Shown here piece after piece: positions 1-7,234 of a stretch of DNA of 64,000 nucleotides. Position 1 is the stretch's first letter, and the number at the start of each line of letters is the position of its first letter. This DNA is from Actinomycetes bacterium. Lineage in GTDB: Bacteria > Actinomycetota > Acidimicrobiia > Acidimicrobiales > RAAP-2. The stretch is taken from NCBI GenBank assembly GCA_021846325.1, contig JAJZBX010000002.1:1-64000 (forward strand). The letters are read 5' to 3'. The position numbers and the translations under genes are program-made. A model generated the notes under the pieces. It searched no databases. It was not told the DNA's origin and saw only the letters and a list, made by a program, of their open reading frames with translations.

Positions 1-297
1 GGAGCCCGTGGCGAAAGCACCTACGAACGACCTGTTCGTGGTGCGAACCCATCGGCTCGTCCGCCTCGCCGCGACGCTCGTCCCGACGGGCCCCGTGGGA
101 CCGGCCAGCCGCCGCGTCCGCGGTCGGGAGCCCGTGGCGAAAGCACCTACGAACGACCTGTTCGTGGTGCGAACCCATCGGCTCGTCCGCCTCGCCGCGA
201 CGCTCGTCCCGACGGGCCCCGTGGGACCGGCCAGCCGCCGCGTCCGCGGTCGGAAGCCCGTGGCGAAAGCACCTACGAACGACCTGTTCGTGGTGCG
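1..297 (+). repeat. 126-bp direct tandem repeat, 2.4 copies, in coding sequence
   Basis: Units run 1-126, 127-252 and 253-297 (partial). The copies are identical except G128 versus A254, which changes Gly to Glu. The period is a multiple of three, so the repeat encodes a 42-residue unit starting GARGESTYERPVRGA in frame 1. Each unit contains short inverted repeats such as CGAAC-GACCT-GTTCG. Near identity implies recent duplication or active homogenisation. More copies may lie upstream of the window. Confidence 0.95.
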
Positions 298-1320
298 CGG
301 CCGAACACGCGACGAGAGACCGTCGCCGGCGACTCTGGCACGTCGCGTTGGGCAACGTCACACGACACCGCGAGTCGAACGCGCGCGCGTCCCGTTGATC
401 CCGAGGTCGAGGAACGCCAGCGCATTGGTGCGCTAGGGCGATCTCGTGGGTGGGGTGGCGTCGCACGCAAGGGTGCGGTAAACATCTCGAGCACGGGTCG
501 ATCGCTCGATGACGCTCGAGGGAACCGGGAGCGTCCCGAACCGCCTCCAGCGTGGATCGAAGATGAACGGCCGCGCGCGGAAACGTCAAGCGCACCGGTC
601 GCAGCGCGCGCGGCGTTCGTCTTGCCGAGCGACGTGGCGGCCAACGTTCGCAAGGCGTTCATCGGTAGCGCCTACATGCGTGAGAAGACCGTCGCGACGT
701 TGGCCAAGGCGGCTGAGGCCTATGACCGAAAACGCTACGAAGAGGCACTGCGACTCGGTCGAACGGTAGCCGACCTTACGCCGGGTGTGGCGGCGGTTCG
801 TGAACTGACTGGGCTGGCGGCGTATCGAGGCGAACGCTGGAACATGGCCAAAATCCACCTTCGCGCGCACTTCACCTTGACGGGAAGCCCTGAGCACTTG
901 CCGTTGGTTATGGACTGTGACCGAGCACACCGTCGATACCGTGCCGTCGAACGGACGTTTGAAGAACTGACCGAGAGCGAGCCCACCGCCGACGTGCTCA
1001 CTGAGGGTCGCATCGTGATGGCTGGTGCACTGGCCGATCAGCGTCAGTTTCACCAGGCGATTGACTTGTTGGTACGCGCCGGTGGCACCAAGCAGTTGCG
1101 CAACCCCTCGTACCGGCACGTGCGTCTGTGGTACGCCTTGGCGGACATTTTCGATCGCGCAGGCGACGCGGGATCCGCACGCGAGCTCTTCGCGCGTGTC
1201 GTGCTCGCCGAGCCTGACGCCTACGACGCGCAAGCGCGACTGTTGGAACTGGGGCTTGATGCGCCGCGCAAAACACGGCGTCGTCGCACCACGCCCGTCT
1301 CGAAAAAACGCGTGGACTAA
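1..1320 (+). CDS. TPR-repeat protein with disordered repeat-bearing N-terminus, 5' partial
   Basis: Frame 1 is open from the first base of the window to the stop at 1318-1320 (439 codons), so the gene starts upstream. Roughly the first 200 visible residues are rich in Arg, Pro, Gly and Asp and include a 42-residue unit repeated 2.4 times. A motif RGWGGVARKGA follows near 440-480. The folded part (about codon 208 onward, from VLPSDVAANVRKA) contains helical TPR-like pairs, for example KAAEAYDRKRYEEALRLG and YALADIFDRAGDAGSARELF, and a basic tail. The whole layout matches a TPR protein family common in Acidimicrobiia. An internal TTG at 622 could be called as the start, but the conserved-looking WG motif lies upstream of it. 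The role is unknown; TPRs suggest a scaffold. Confidence 0.75.
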   Translation, partial: GARGESTYERPVRGANPSARPPRRDARPDGPRGTGQPPRPRSGARGESTYERPVRGANPSARPPRRDARPDGPRGTGQPPRPRSEARGESTYERPVRGARPNTRRETVAGDSGTSRWATSHDTASRTRARPVDPEVEERQRIGALGRSRGWGGVARKGAVNISSTGRSLDDARGNRERPEPPPAWIEDERPRAETSSAPVAARAAFVLPSDVAANVRKAFIGSAYMREKTVATLAKAAEAYDRKRYEEALRLGRTVADLTPGVAAVRELTGLAAYRGERWNMAKIHLRAHFTLTGSPEHLPLVMDCDRAHRRYRAVERTFEELTESEPTADVLTEGRIVMAGALADQRQFHQAIDLLVRAGGTKQLRNPSYRHVRLWYALADIFDRAGDAGSARELFARVVLAEPDAYDAQARLLELGLDAPRKTRRRRTTPVSKKRVD

Positions 1321-1332
1321 CCGTCAACCGCG

Positions 1333-1917
1333 CTACGAGGTTAGGCCCCCCAGTCCCACGAGTGAACGAGCGTGCTCGATTTCGCCGAGGTGGCGAAGCG
1401 CGTGCTGATAAATCCAGCTTTCGAGGGCGTCCGCTCGCGTGATGCCAACGTCACCGCCGAGGCGAGCCGAAAAGGTATTCGCGAGCCGTGACGGATACGG
1501 CGGCGTTACCAGAAGGTCATCGAAGCGATCGGGCTCGAGCGACGCGAGGTAGGCCTCGGTTTGCGAGAAGACCGCAGATTGGAGTTCTCGAAACGCGTCG
1601 TACTCGCCGATGCGCTGGTGCATCATGACCGCGACCGTCTCCTCCTTGCCGTCAGTTGGCACGCCCAAGCCAATGCGCTTGGCCCACTGGTCATTGAACA
1701 CTTGAGAGGAACCCCCGGCGAGCGCGCGACTGGTGTCTTCGATGAGAATCTGGTGAACGAGCGAGAAGGCGATGGGCAGCACGCCCTCGCGAGCAACGTG
1801 GTTGACGTGAGCGAGTGTCATCGAGTCGACTGCTTCGAGGTACAGGGCGTGCACCGTGCGTACCCGTCGAACCAGTGAAGCCCGGTACGAGGAATCCATG
1901 AGGGCAGTCTCGCTCAT
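1333..1917 (-). CDS. DinB-family protein
   Basis: A 194-residue protein starting at MSETALMDSS; the frame stays open upstream but that extension overlaps the divergent aldolase and looks non-coding. It has the four-helix DinB/YfiT pattern: His at HVNHVAREG in the middle and a C-terminal HALRHLGEIEHARSLVG segment that supplies the later metal-binding His residues of the family. DinB proteins are metal-dependent and some act as thiol S-transferases for mycothiol or bacillithiol; the substrate here cannot be read. The gene converges on the TPR gene (12-bp gap) and is divergent from fbaB. Confidence 0.7.
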   Translation of the reverse strand: MSETALMDSSYRASLVRRVRTVHALYLEAVDSMTLAHVNHVAREGVLPIAFSLVHQILIEDTSRALAGGSSQVFNDQWAKRIGLGVPTDGKEETVAVMMHQRIGEYDAFRELQSAVFSQTEAYLASLEPDRFDDLLVTPPYPSRLANTFSARLGGDVGITRADALESWIYQHALRHLGEIEHARSLVGLGGLTS

Positions 1918-1960
1918 TACGCCGGCCGCGTCGACTTCGCCGCAAAAGTGGTGGACCTTG

Positions 1961-1966
1961 TAGGGT
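1961..1966 (+). promoter_or_regulatory. -10 element TAGGGT of fbaB
   Basis: TAGGGT ends 6 nt before the ATG at 1973, the spacing expected for a leaderless transcript. No clear -35 box and no Shine-Dalgarno sequence. Confidence 0.5.
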
Positions 1967-1972
1967 GGCGGT

Positions 1973-3022
1973 ATGGACATTGCCGCACTTTTAGGGGATG
2001 AAGCGTCAACACTGCTGGACCATGAATCGACCGCATTTCCCAAGGAATTGCTCACCCAACCGAGTCCCACGTTCGTCGGTGACGTGCTCGCGGCGAGCGA
2101 TCGGTCGCCGACCGTGCTGCGAAATCTGGGCACGCTGTACCGACACGGGCGCTTGGGCGGCACCGGCTATCTTTCAATTCTTCCTGTGGACCAGGGTATT
2201 GAGCATTCGGCTGCGGCGAGTTTTGCGCCCAATCCGACGTACTTCGATCCGGCCCGGCTCTGTGATCTCGCCATCGCCGCCGACTGCAACGCGATCGCGT
2301 CAACGCTGGGTACGCTCGGCTCGGTGTCTCGCCGCTACGTGCACCGTATTCCCTTCATCGTGAAGATCAACCACAATGACCTGCTCAACTATCCCACCGT
2401 CTACGATCAGATTCCCTTCGCCAGCGTGCGCCAGGCGGCCGACCTCGGTGCCGTCGGCGTCGGTGCGACGATTTACTTCGGTTCTCCCGAGTCGGGTCGC
2501 CAGTTGCGTGAAGTATCCGCGGCCTTCGCAGAGGCCCACCAGCTCGGCCTCTTCACGGTGCTGTGGACGTACCTGCGCAATCCGGCCTTCAAAACCCCCG
2601 AGGCTGACTATCACGTGAGTGCCGACTTGACGGGCCAAGCGAACCACCTGGGGGTCACCATCGAGGCGGACATCATTAAGCAAAAGCAGCCGGAGAACAA
2701 CGGCGGCTACAACGCGCTCAAGTTTGGCAAGACCGATCCGCGCGTTTACAGCGAGCTCACGACCTCAAATCCCATCGACCTCACTCGATGGCAGGTGGTG
2801 AACTGCTACGCGGGACGGATCGGTCTGATCAACTCGGGTGGCGAGTCCAAGGGAGACAACGATCTGGCCTCGGCGGTGCGAACCGCGGTGATCAACAAGC
2901 GGGCCGGTGGTCAGGGTCTGATCCTGGGTCGTAAGGCGTTCCAGCGGCCGATCGACGACGGCGCTGCCCTGGTGCACGCGGTCCAGGACGTCTTCTTGGA
3001 CGACGCCATCACCATCGCTTGA
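1973..3022 (+). CDS. fbaB: class I fructose-bisphosphate aldolase (FbaB/DhnA type)
   Basis: A 349-residue cytosolic aldolase that cleaves fructose 1,6-bisphosphate to glyceraldehyde 3-phosphate and dihydroxyacetone phosphate, serving glycolysis and gluconeogenesis. It aligns from end to end with E. coli FbaB, including [49 protein letters not shown]-like QPENNGGY and the C-terminal GLILGRKAF and [14 protein letters not shown]. Lys236 in ADIIKQK is the probable Schiff-base lysine. ATG 1973 gives the same N-terminus as the family (MDIAALLG). It may be co-transcribed with the phosphatidyltransferase 3 bp downstream. Confidence 0.95.
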   Translation: MDIAALLGDEASTLLDHESTAFPKELLTQPSPTFVGDVLAASDRSPTVLRNLGTLYRHGRLGGTGYLSILPVDQGIEHSAAASFAPNPTYFDPARLCDLAIAADCNAIASTLGTLGSVSRRYVHRIPFIVKINHNDLLNYPTVYDQIPFASVRQAADLGAVGVGATIYFGSPESGRQLREVSAAFAEAHQLGLFTVLWTYLRNPAFKTPEADYHVSADLTGQANHLGVTIEADIIKQKQPENNGGYNALKFGKTDPRVYSELTTSNPIDLTRWQVVNCYAGRIGLINSGGESKGDNDLASAVRTAVINKRAGGQGLILGRKAFQRPIDDGAALVHAVQDVFLDDAITIA

Positions 3023-3025
3023 ACC

Positions 3026-3640
3026 GTGGCCGTGGGTGACATTGCGGTCGCGCGGCGCTGGCGCACCTGGCCGAACGCGATAACGCTGGCGCGGTTGGCC
3101 GCGTTGCCAGTCTTCTTGTGGCTGCTCTTCGACACTGGCCACCGGGCGCTGGCGGCGTGGCTACTCGGGGCACTCGGGGCGACGGACTGGCTTGATGGCT
3201 ACGTGGCTCGCCGATTCAATCAGGTTTCGAGCGTCGGCAAGGTGTTAGACCCGGTCGCCGACCGGATTCTCGTGATGACCGCGCTCGTCGCGGTGGCGGC
3301 GGCCGCCGGGGTTCCGTGGTGGTTTGCGCTCGCGACGCTCATTCGCGAGGTGGTGGTCTCGGGCGTCACGCTCGCACTGGCCGTGATGGGTGCCGCACGC
3401 ATCGACGTCCTCTGGTGGGGCAAGGTATCGACGTTCGCACTTATGACGACGTACCCGCTGTTTTTGCTAACGAGCAACGATCATCACGCGGCGTTAGCGA
3501 CCTGGCAGCACTGGGCCCGCGGCGCGTGCTGGGGAATCGGTGTCGCGGGTCTGGTGCTTTCGTGGCTGGTGCTGTTGGGTTACGTTGGCCCGGCCCGAAG
3601 CGCGCTGCGAGCCGGACGCGCCGGGCGGGCCGTGGAGTAG
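3026..3640 (+). CDS. CDP-alcohol phosphatidyltransferase (PgsA-like)
   Basis: A 204-residue membrane enzyme starting with GTG. It carries the CDP-alcohol phosphotransferase signature D-x2-DG-x2-AR-x8-G-x3-D-x3-D as DWLDGYVARRF...GKVLDPVADR near residues 54-80, and four to five hydrophobic spans. The family transfers a phosphatidyl group from CDP-diacylglycerol to an alcohol. The closest match by layout is phosphatidylglycerophosphate synthase; inositol-phosphate acceptors cannot be excluded. It sits directly before gcvH, and mycobacteria also have a pgsA paralogue near gcvH and garA. Confidence 0.85.
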   Translation: MAVGDIAVARRWRTWPNAITLARLAALPVFLWLLFDTGHRALAAWLLGALGATDWLDGYVARRFNQVSSVGKVLDPVADRILVMTALVAVAAAAGVPWWFALATLIREVVVSGVTLALAVMGAARIDVLWWGKVSTFALMTTYPLFLLTSNDHHAALATWQHWARGACWGIGVAGLVLSWLVLLGYVGPARSALRAGRAGRAVE

Positions 3641-3643
3641 ATT
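3638..3643 (+). promoter_or_regulatory. -10 element TAGATT of gcvH
   Basis: TAGATT lies 7 nt before the gcvH ATG at 3651, overlapping the stop codon of the upstream gene. It would give a leaderless gcvH mRNA. Confidence 0.5.
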
Positions 3644-3650
3644 TCTTTTC

Positions 3651-4031
3651 ATGAAGACACCCGAAGACTTGCGATATTCACGGGACCACGAATGGGCTCG
3701 TCGCACGGACGCGGCGGTGCGCGTCGGCATCACGGACTACGCCCAAGACGCACTGGGCGATGTCGTGTTCGTGGACCTGCCAGTGGTCGGAACGAAGGTC
3801 AGCGCCGGTGACGTCATCGGTGAGGTGGAGTCGACCAAGTCAGTGTCGGAGATCTACGCTCCCGTGTCCGGGACGGTGTCCGAAGTGAACGAGTCACTGC
3901 GCAGCGCTCCCGAGACCATAAACAGCGACCCCTACGGCGACGGCTGGTTCTGCGGTTTTTCGGGCGTCACCGATGAGTCGTTGGACGCATTGCTCGACGC
4001 CGACGCCTACCGCGCGCTGACCTCAAATTAG
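3651..4031 (+). CDS. gcvH: glycine cleavage system H protein
   Basis: A 126-residue lipoyl carrier protein that shuttles the aminomethyl group between the P, T and L proteins. The start at ATG 3651 gives the family N-terminus (MKTPEDLRYSRDHEWA). The lipoyl lysine is Lys63 in VESTKSVSEIYAPVSG, and PETINSDPYGDGWF is conserved. The other glycine cleavage genes (gcvT, gcvPA, gcvPB) lie 9 kb downstream on the same strand, separated from gcvH by regulators and by unrelated genes. Confidence 0.97.
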   Translation: MKTPEDLRYSRDHEWARRTDAAVRVGITDYAQDALGDVVFVDLPVVGTKVSAGDVIGEVESTKSVSEIYAPVSGTVSEVNESLRSAPETINSDPYGDGWFCGFSGVTDESLDALLDADAYRALTSN

Positions 4032-4057
4032 CCCCGACGTCGTCGGCGAAACTTGGG

Positions 4058-4063
4058 TAGGGT
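4058..4063 (+). promoter_or_regulatory. -10 element TAGGGT of the FHA gene
   Basis: TAGGGT lies 7 nt before GTG 4071. This decides the start of the FHA protein over TTG 4053 and GTG 4062, which fall upstream of or inside the promoter. Confidence 0.5.
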
Positions 4064-4070
4064 GGCACGC

Positions 4071-4535
4071 GTGAACTGTCGTCGGTGCGGCGAAATCTTG
4101 AACGCCAACGCAAACTACTGCTGGGCCTGCGGTGCGCCGCAGCACGCGTCAACGTCACCCGAGACCATCGCGATCCCCGTCGTCAGCGTGCCCGACGTCT
4201 TGCACCCCGGAGCGAGCGAGGGTCCCGAAGGCACCCACACCGACGTGCTCGTGGTGGCGTCGGGTTTGACCGCGGGCAGCCGGTACGAACTCGACAAGGA
4301 AGTCACCGCCGTGGGTCGTCACGAGAACAGCGACCTGTTGCTCGACGACGTCTCGGTCTCACGTCATCACGCGATCATCACGCGGACCGCGAGCGGGCGA
4401 ATCACCCTGCGCGACCTGAACTCCCTCAACGGCACCTACGTCAATGGTGCGCGCGTCCAGGAGTCGACGCTGCACTCGGCGGACGAGGTGCAGATTGGAA
4501 AGTTCAAGTTGGTGTTCTGGGCGGCGACACGATGA
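4071..4535 (+). CDS. zinc-ribbon and FHA-domain protein, GarA-like
   Basis: A 154-residue protein with an N-terminal zinc ribbon (NCRRCG...YCWACG, residues 2-27), a linker containing SPETIAIP, and a C-terminal FHA domain (about 60-150: VGRHENSDLLLDDVSVSRHH, LRDLNSLNGTYVNG). FHA domains bind phosphothreonine. In mycobacteria the protein in this position, GarA (Rv1827), is phosphorylated on an N-terminal Thr and regulates 2-oxoglutarate and glutamate enzymes. The same role is inferred here from position and domains; the Thr in the linker is a candidate kinase site only. Its stop overlaps the next start (ATGA). Confidence 0.85.
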   Translation: MNCRRCGEILNANANYCWACGAPQHASTSPETIAIPVVSVPDVLHPGASEGPEGTHTDVLVVASGLTAGSRYELDKEVTAVGRHENSDLLLDDVSVSRHHAIITRTASGRITLRDLNSLNGTYVNGARVQESTLHSADEVQIGKFKLVFWAATR

Positions 4536-5308
4536 CGCCGAGCGCGCCAACGATGCGCATTGGCGAGGTCCACGCCGTGCTGCGCCAGGACTTTCCTGAC
4601 GTGGAGCTCTCGAAGATTCGCTACTACGAGGACAAGGGGCTCGTGCGCCCAGCGCGCAGTCGTAAGGGTTATCGCCTCTACGGCGATCGCGACGTCGCGT
4701 GCTTGCGCGAGGCGATTCGTCTCGCGCAGGAGGAGTTTGTTCCCCTGCGCGTTGTGCGGCTTCGTCTCATTGAGCAGGGTCTGCTCGACGACGATCCGCC
4801 GACGCGCGCCAACCGCCACGCGGCGCGAGAGGCCACGGTATCGTCGGTACGAGCCGTCGTGCGCAGCGAACCAGCGGCGACGGTACGACCATTGCGCGAC
4901 GTGAGTGAACTGGACGCGGACGAGCCGTCGGCAACGCTCACGACCGCTGAGTTTCTGCTGGCGGTCAAGTTGTCGCCGGTCCACGTCAACGAGTTCGTGG
5001 CCGTGGGCTTGCTCAGTCCGCGTAGCGCCTCGGGTGAAACGGTCTTTACCACCGGTGACGTCCAGATCGCCCGCGCGGCGGGCGATCTGTTAGCGCGCGG
5101 CATGGACTCGCGACGTCTGGCCGCGCTGCGTCGGGTGGTCGAGCGCGAGATCGGCATCCTCGAAGAGTGGACCGCCCCACTTCGTCAGCCCGGTTCGGAC
5201 GTCGATGCCCAGCGCGCTCTCGAATTGACCAGGTCAGTCGTGTCCGAGGCGGCGACGTTACGGGCTTTGCTCTACGAGCGATTCGTGAACGACTACCTGG
5301 ACCAGTAG
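4532..5308 (+). CDS. MerR-family transcriptional regulator, FtsR (Rv1828)-like
   Basis: A 258-residue DNA-binding protein; ATG 4532 overlaps the FHA stop by 4 bp. The N-terminal winged helix-turn-helix (residues 7-80: MRIGEVHAVLRQDFPDVELS, IRYYEDKGLVRPARSRKGYR) is typical of MerR, with a long linker and a helical C-terminal part that has a second HTH-like segment (TTAEFLLAVKLSPVHVNEF). No effector-binding Cys cluster is seen. Rv1828/FtsR, in the same place next to garA, activates ftsZ in corynebacteria; homology of function is inferred from synteny. Confidence 0.85.
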   Translation: MTPSAPTMRIGEVHAVLRQDFPDVELSKIRYYEDKGLVRPARSRKGYRLYGDRDVACLREAIRLAQEEFVPLRVVRLRLIEQGLLDDDPPTRANRHAAREATVSSVRAVVRSEPAATVRPLRDVSELDADEPSATLTTAEFLLAVKLSPVHVNEFVAVGLLSPRSASGETVFTTGDVQIARAAGDLLARGMDSRRLAALRRVVEREIGILEEWTAPLRQPGSDVDAQRALELTRSVVSEAATLRALLYERFVNDYLDQ

Positions 5309-5335
5309 CGACGTGCCGGCCGACGCGGTGCGGTC

Positions 5336-5341
5336 TAGGCT
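5336..5341 (+). promoter_or_regulatory. -10 element TAGGCT of the DUF151 gene
   Basis: TAGGCT lies 6 nt before GTG 5348, so a leaderless mRNA is likely although the preceding MerR gene ends only 39 bp upstream. Confidence 0.45.
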
Positions 5342-5347
5342 AGATGC

Positions 5348-5854
5348 GTGATCGAGGTGGTCCTGCGAGCGGTTCGCGTCGACGTCGGGTCGGCCACACC
5401 ACTGCTGCTGCTCGAAGAGGTCGGCGGCGATCGCGTCTTGCCAATCTTCATTGGGGCGCCCGAAGCGACGGCGATTGCGTACGCCCTCCAACACGTGGCG
5501 ACGCCGCGTCCGATGTCCCACGACCTCATGGGGCACGTGATTGGGGCGCTGGACGCTCGCGTGTTCGCGGTCGAAATCACCGACCTCGACGACAACACGT
5601 TCTTCGCGAATCTGCGCCTGACCCGCGATGGTCGCGAGGTCACCGTGAGTGCCCGACCGAGCGACGCCGTTGCGCTCGCGTTGCGCGTGGGGGCACCCAT
5701 CCTGGTGGCTGACGCACTCATGGCGAGTGCGGGACGGGTCATGCACGTGGAAGACGGCGTGGAGGTCATCGAAAGCGACGAGACCGAAGCTGACCTCGTC
5801 GCCGAACTGCGGGAGTTTCTCAACACGGTGCGGCCCGAAGACTTCAACGAGTGA
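5348..5854 (+). CDS. DUF151 bifunctional-nuclease family protein (Rv1829-like)
   Basis: A 168-residue protein with the DUF151 pattern: VLPIFIGAPEATAIAYAL (residues 30-47), RPMSHDLM, DNTFFANLRL and SARPSDAVALALR. Family members have been reported with nuclease activity in plants and fungi; the bacterial role is poorly known and the actinobacterial protein next to garA is often essential or conserved. It overlaps the next gene by GTGA, so the two are translationally coupled. Start GTG 5348. Confidence 0.85.
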   Translation: MIEVVLRAVRVDVGSATPLLLLEEVGGDRVLPIFIGAPEATAIAYALQHVATPRPMSHDLMGHVIGALDARVFAVEITDLDDNTFFANLRLTRDGREVTVSARPSDAVALALRVGAPILVADALMASAGRVMHVEDGVEVIESDETEADLVAELREFLNTVRPEDFNE

Positions 5855-6447
5855 GGCGAGCGCTGATCTCACTGGGGCTGTTTTTCGCCTTCGTCGTGAT
5901 CGTCACGCTCAGTCGACACCACGCACCCCCGGCGACCACGACGACCTCGACCACGACCACGACCACGACACCGGCGCCGTCGACCACGACGACCATCGCC
6001 GGCCCCGCGGCGTGCCAGGGCAGTGACTTCGCGGGAACGTTCAATCTGGCTCAAGGGGCCGCGGGCACGATTTCGACGACGGCGACCCTGGTCAAGACCA
6101 CTGCGGGCACGTGCACGTTAGACGGATGGCCGGTACTGGGACTGCGCAGTGCCAGCGGGACCGTGCTGCCCGAACAGACGGTCGACGTGCCGACCGCGGG
6201 CAACCCGGCCGGCTTCATCGCCGGTGCCGCCAATCAGCCGCCCAAGCTGCTCACGCTGGTCAAGGGATCCTCGACGACCTTCTCGTTGGCCTACAGCGAC
6301 GTGTTGAGCGGCGCGGAGACCTCGTGCCCCAACGCCGCGGTGGTGAGCGTGGCGACGTCGGCGAGCGGGCCAGCGCTGTCGATCACGCTCGCGTACCCCA
6401 TTGCGCCGTGCGACGGGGGACTCTTGCGCGTCAGTCCCTTTTACTGA
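5851..6447 (+). CDS. membrane-anchored DUF4232-like protein with Thr-rich linker
   Basis: A 198-residue exported protein. Residues 5-22 are a signal anchor (ALISLGLFFAFVVIVTL), followed by a Thr-rich linker (about 30-53, mostly Thr with Pro and Ser), typical of cell-envelope proteins in this lineage. The C-terminal domain has the DUF4232 features: a Cys near the start (AACQGSDF), TAGTCTLDGWP and a second Cys pair (ETSCPN, APCDGG). It lacks a lipobox. The function is unknown. GTG 5851 overlaps the DUF151 stop. Confidence 0.65.
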   Translation: MRRALISLGLFFAFVVIVTLSRHHAPPATTTTSTTTTTTTPAPSTTTTIAGPAACQGSDFAGTFNLAQGAAGTISTTATLVKTTAGTCTLDGWPVLGLRSASGTVLPEQTVDVPTAGNPAGFIAGAANQPPKLLTLVKGSSTTFSLAYSDVLSGAETSCPNAAVVSVATSASGPALSITLAYPIAPCDGGLLRVSPFY

Positions 6448-6509
6448 GTGGGTGTGCCGCCGACCGCCGGTACGGTTCGCGGGGCGCCGAAAGTACTTTT
6501 AGAATGTGG

Positions 6510-6526
6510 CGCTCGAATGGCGAGCG
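6510..6526. other. short hairpin after the DUF4232 gene
   Basis: CGCTCG-aatgg-CGAGCG forms a 6-bp stem 63 bp after the stop. There is no T-run, so its role as a terminator is uncertain. Confidence 0.3.
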
Positions 6527-6557
6527 AAGCGCTTGACATCTACTACGTTCGGGGGGG

Positions 6558-6692
6558 CGTTGATTAACACCAGTGCGCAACGGTGCGCACGCGACGGGTA
6601 GGAGGGTGCCCCCACGGCAAACTGTGTGGGTGAAGGAGGAAGGCAAATAGCCCCACTACCCTCATCGACCAAGTACTCGACCGTGGTTTCTG
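6558..6692 (-). mobile_element. right end of an IS200/IS605-type element, probable omega-RNA region
   Basis: Downstream of the tnpB stop on the minus strand is a structured tract: a CCCAC/GTGGG hairpin, a purine-rich stretch, and a perfect 7-bp stem (GTGCGCA-loop-TGCGCAC, 6573-6590), followed by GGTGTTAATCAAC near 6560-6572. IS200/IS605 elements end in subterminal palindromes, and the region from the 3' end of tnpB to the right end encodes the guide-bearing omega RNA. The exact element end is inferred, not proven. No left end is present. Confidence 0.5.
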
Positions 6693-6899
6693 CTACGCGC
6701 TGACGAGGGTCGGCGTTTCGGTTGACGCTTCATAGGGGTGCGTCGGTTCGTCGATGTTAGGACGACCCGGTCTTACCTCGCCTCCACGTCCAGCCACCGA
6801 GCGTGTCCCCGCGGTGGTGGCTTGACTGGTCCACCGAGCCAGGTCGATCGCGGCGTTGAGGTCGCGATCGAGCGTGAGGCCGCAGGACTCACAGTCATA
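6693..6899 (-). pseudogene. tnpB: TnpB C-terminal fragment
   Basis: About 68 residues remain, from YDCESCGLTLDRDLNAAIDL to the stop at 6693. This is the last part of the TnpB/OrfB zinc finger and RuvC III motif (CESCG and DRDLNAA), then the usual variable tail GRGGEVRPGR and EASTETPT. The first zinc-finger Cys pair, RuvC I and II and the whole N-terminus are missing. Upstream (beyond 6900) the reading frame runs into the antisense of a permease gene. The fragment cannot make a nuclease. Confidence 0.85.
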
Positions 6900-6911
6900 T
6901 TCTTCGCCGAG

Positions 6912-7223
6912 TCCTCGACCTTCGGCACGATCCTGGTGCTGCTGGTGTACGGGCTCAGCAACCTGGCACTGCGCTTCTACTACAAGAAGCACCACCCGGA
7001 TCTCTTCAACGCCTTTCGCCACGGCGTGCTGGCGATCCTGGGGCTGATCACCATCCTGGTGCCGTACTACTACCTGGCCAAGCCCGCTCAGCTGACGCCG
7101 TACAACTGGTATCCGTACATGGCGCTCGGTGTGGTGGTACTTGCCGTTATCTACGCGGCGACGCTGGTGAACCGCGACCCGAGCATTGGCGATCGCATTG
7201 GTTCCATCGTCGCGGACGAATAG
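6912..7223 (+). pseudogene. C-terminal fragment of an APC-superfamily amino acid permease
   Basis: About 103 residues starting near TFGTILVLLVYGLSNLAL and ending GDRIGSIVADE match the last membrane segments of APC-family permeases (a span at 6918-6980, FNAFRHGVLAILGLI and YPYMALGVVVLAVIYAATL). At least nine of the usual twelve spans are absent. The open frame reaches back to 6738, but there it is antisense to the tnpB fragment, so any product would be a chimera. A deletion joining a tnpB insertion to the permease interior explains both broken genes. Confidence 0.75.
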
Positions 7224-7234
7224 CTAGTGACCCG

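Noticed and set aside
1..297. CRISPR array or integron attC sites
   Set aside because: The repeat is contiguous, has no spacers, and keeps a reading frame.
8..436. Open frame of 142 codons through the 126-bp repeat in frame 2
   Set aside because: Frame 1 is continuous from the edge of the window through the repeat into the TPR protein and has the expected motifs; frame 2 is a by-product of a repeat length divisible by three.
6738..6911. N-terminal part of the 161-codon plus frame as a real permease start
   Set aside because: It is the exact antisense of the recognisable TnpB zinc-finger fragment and has no membrane segment.
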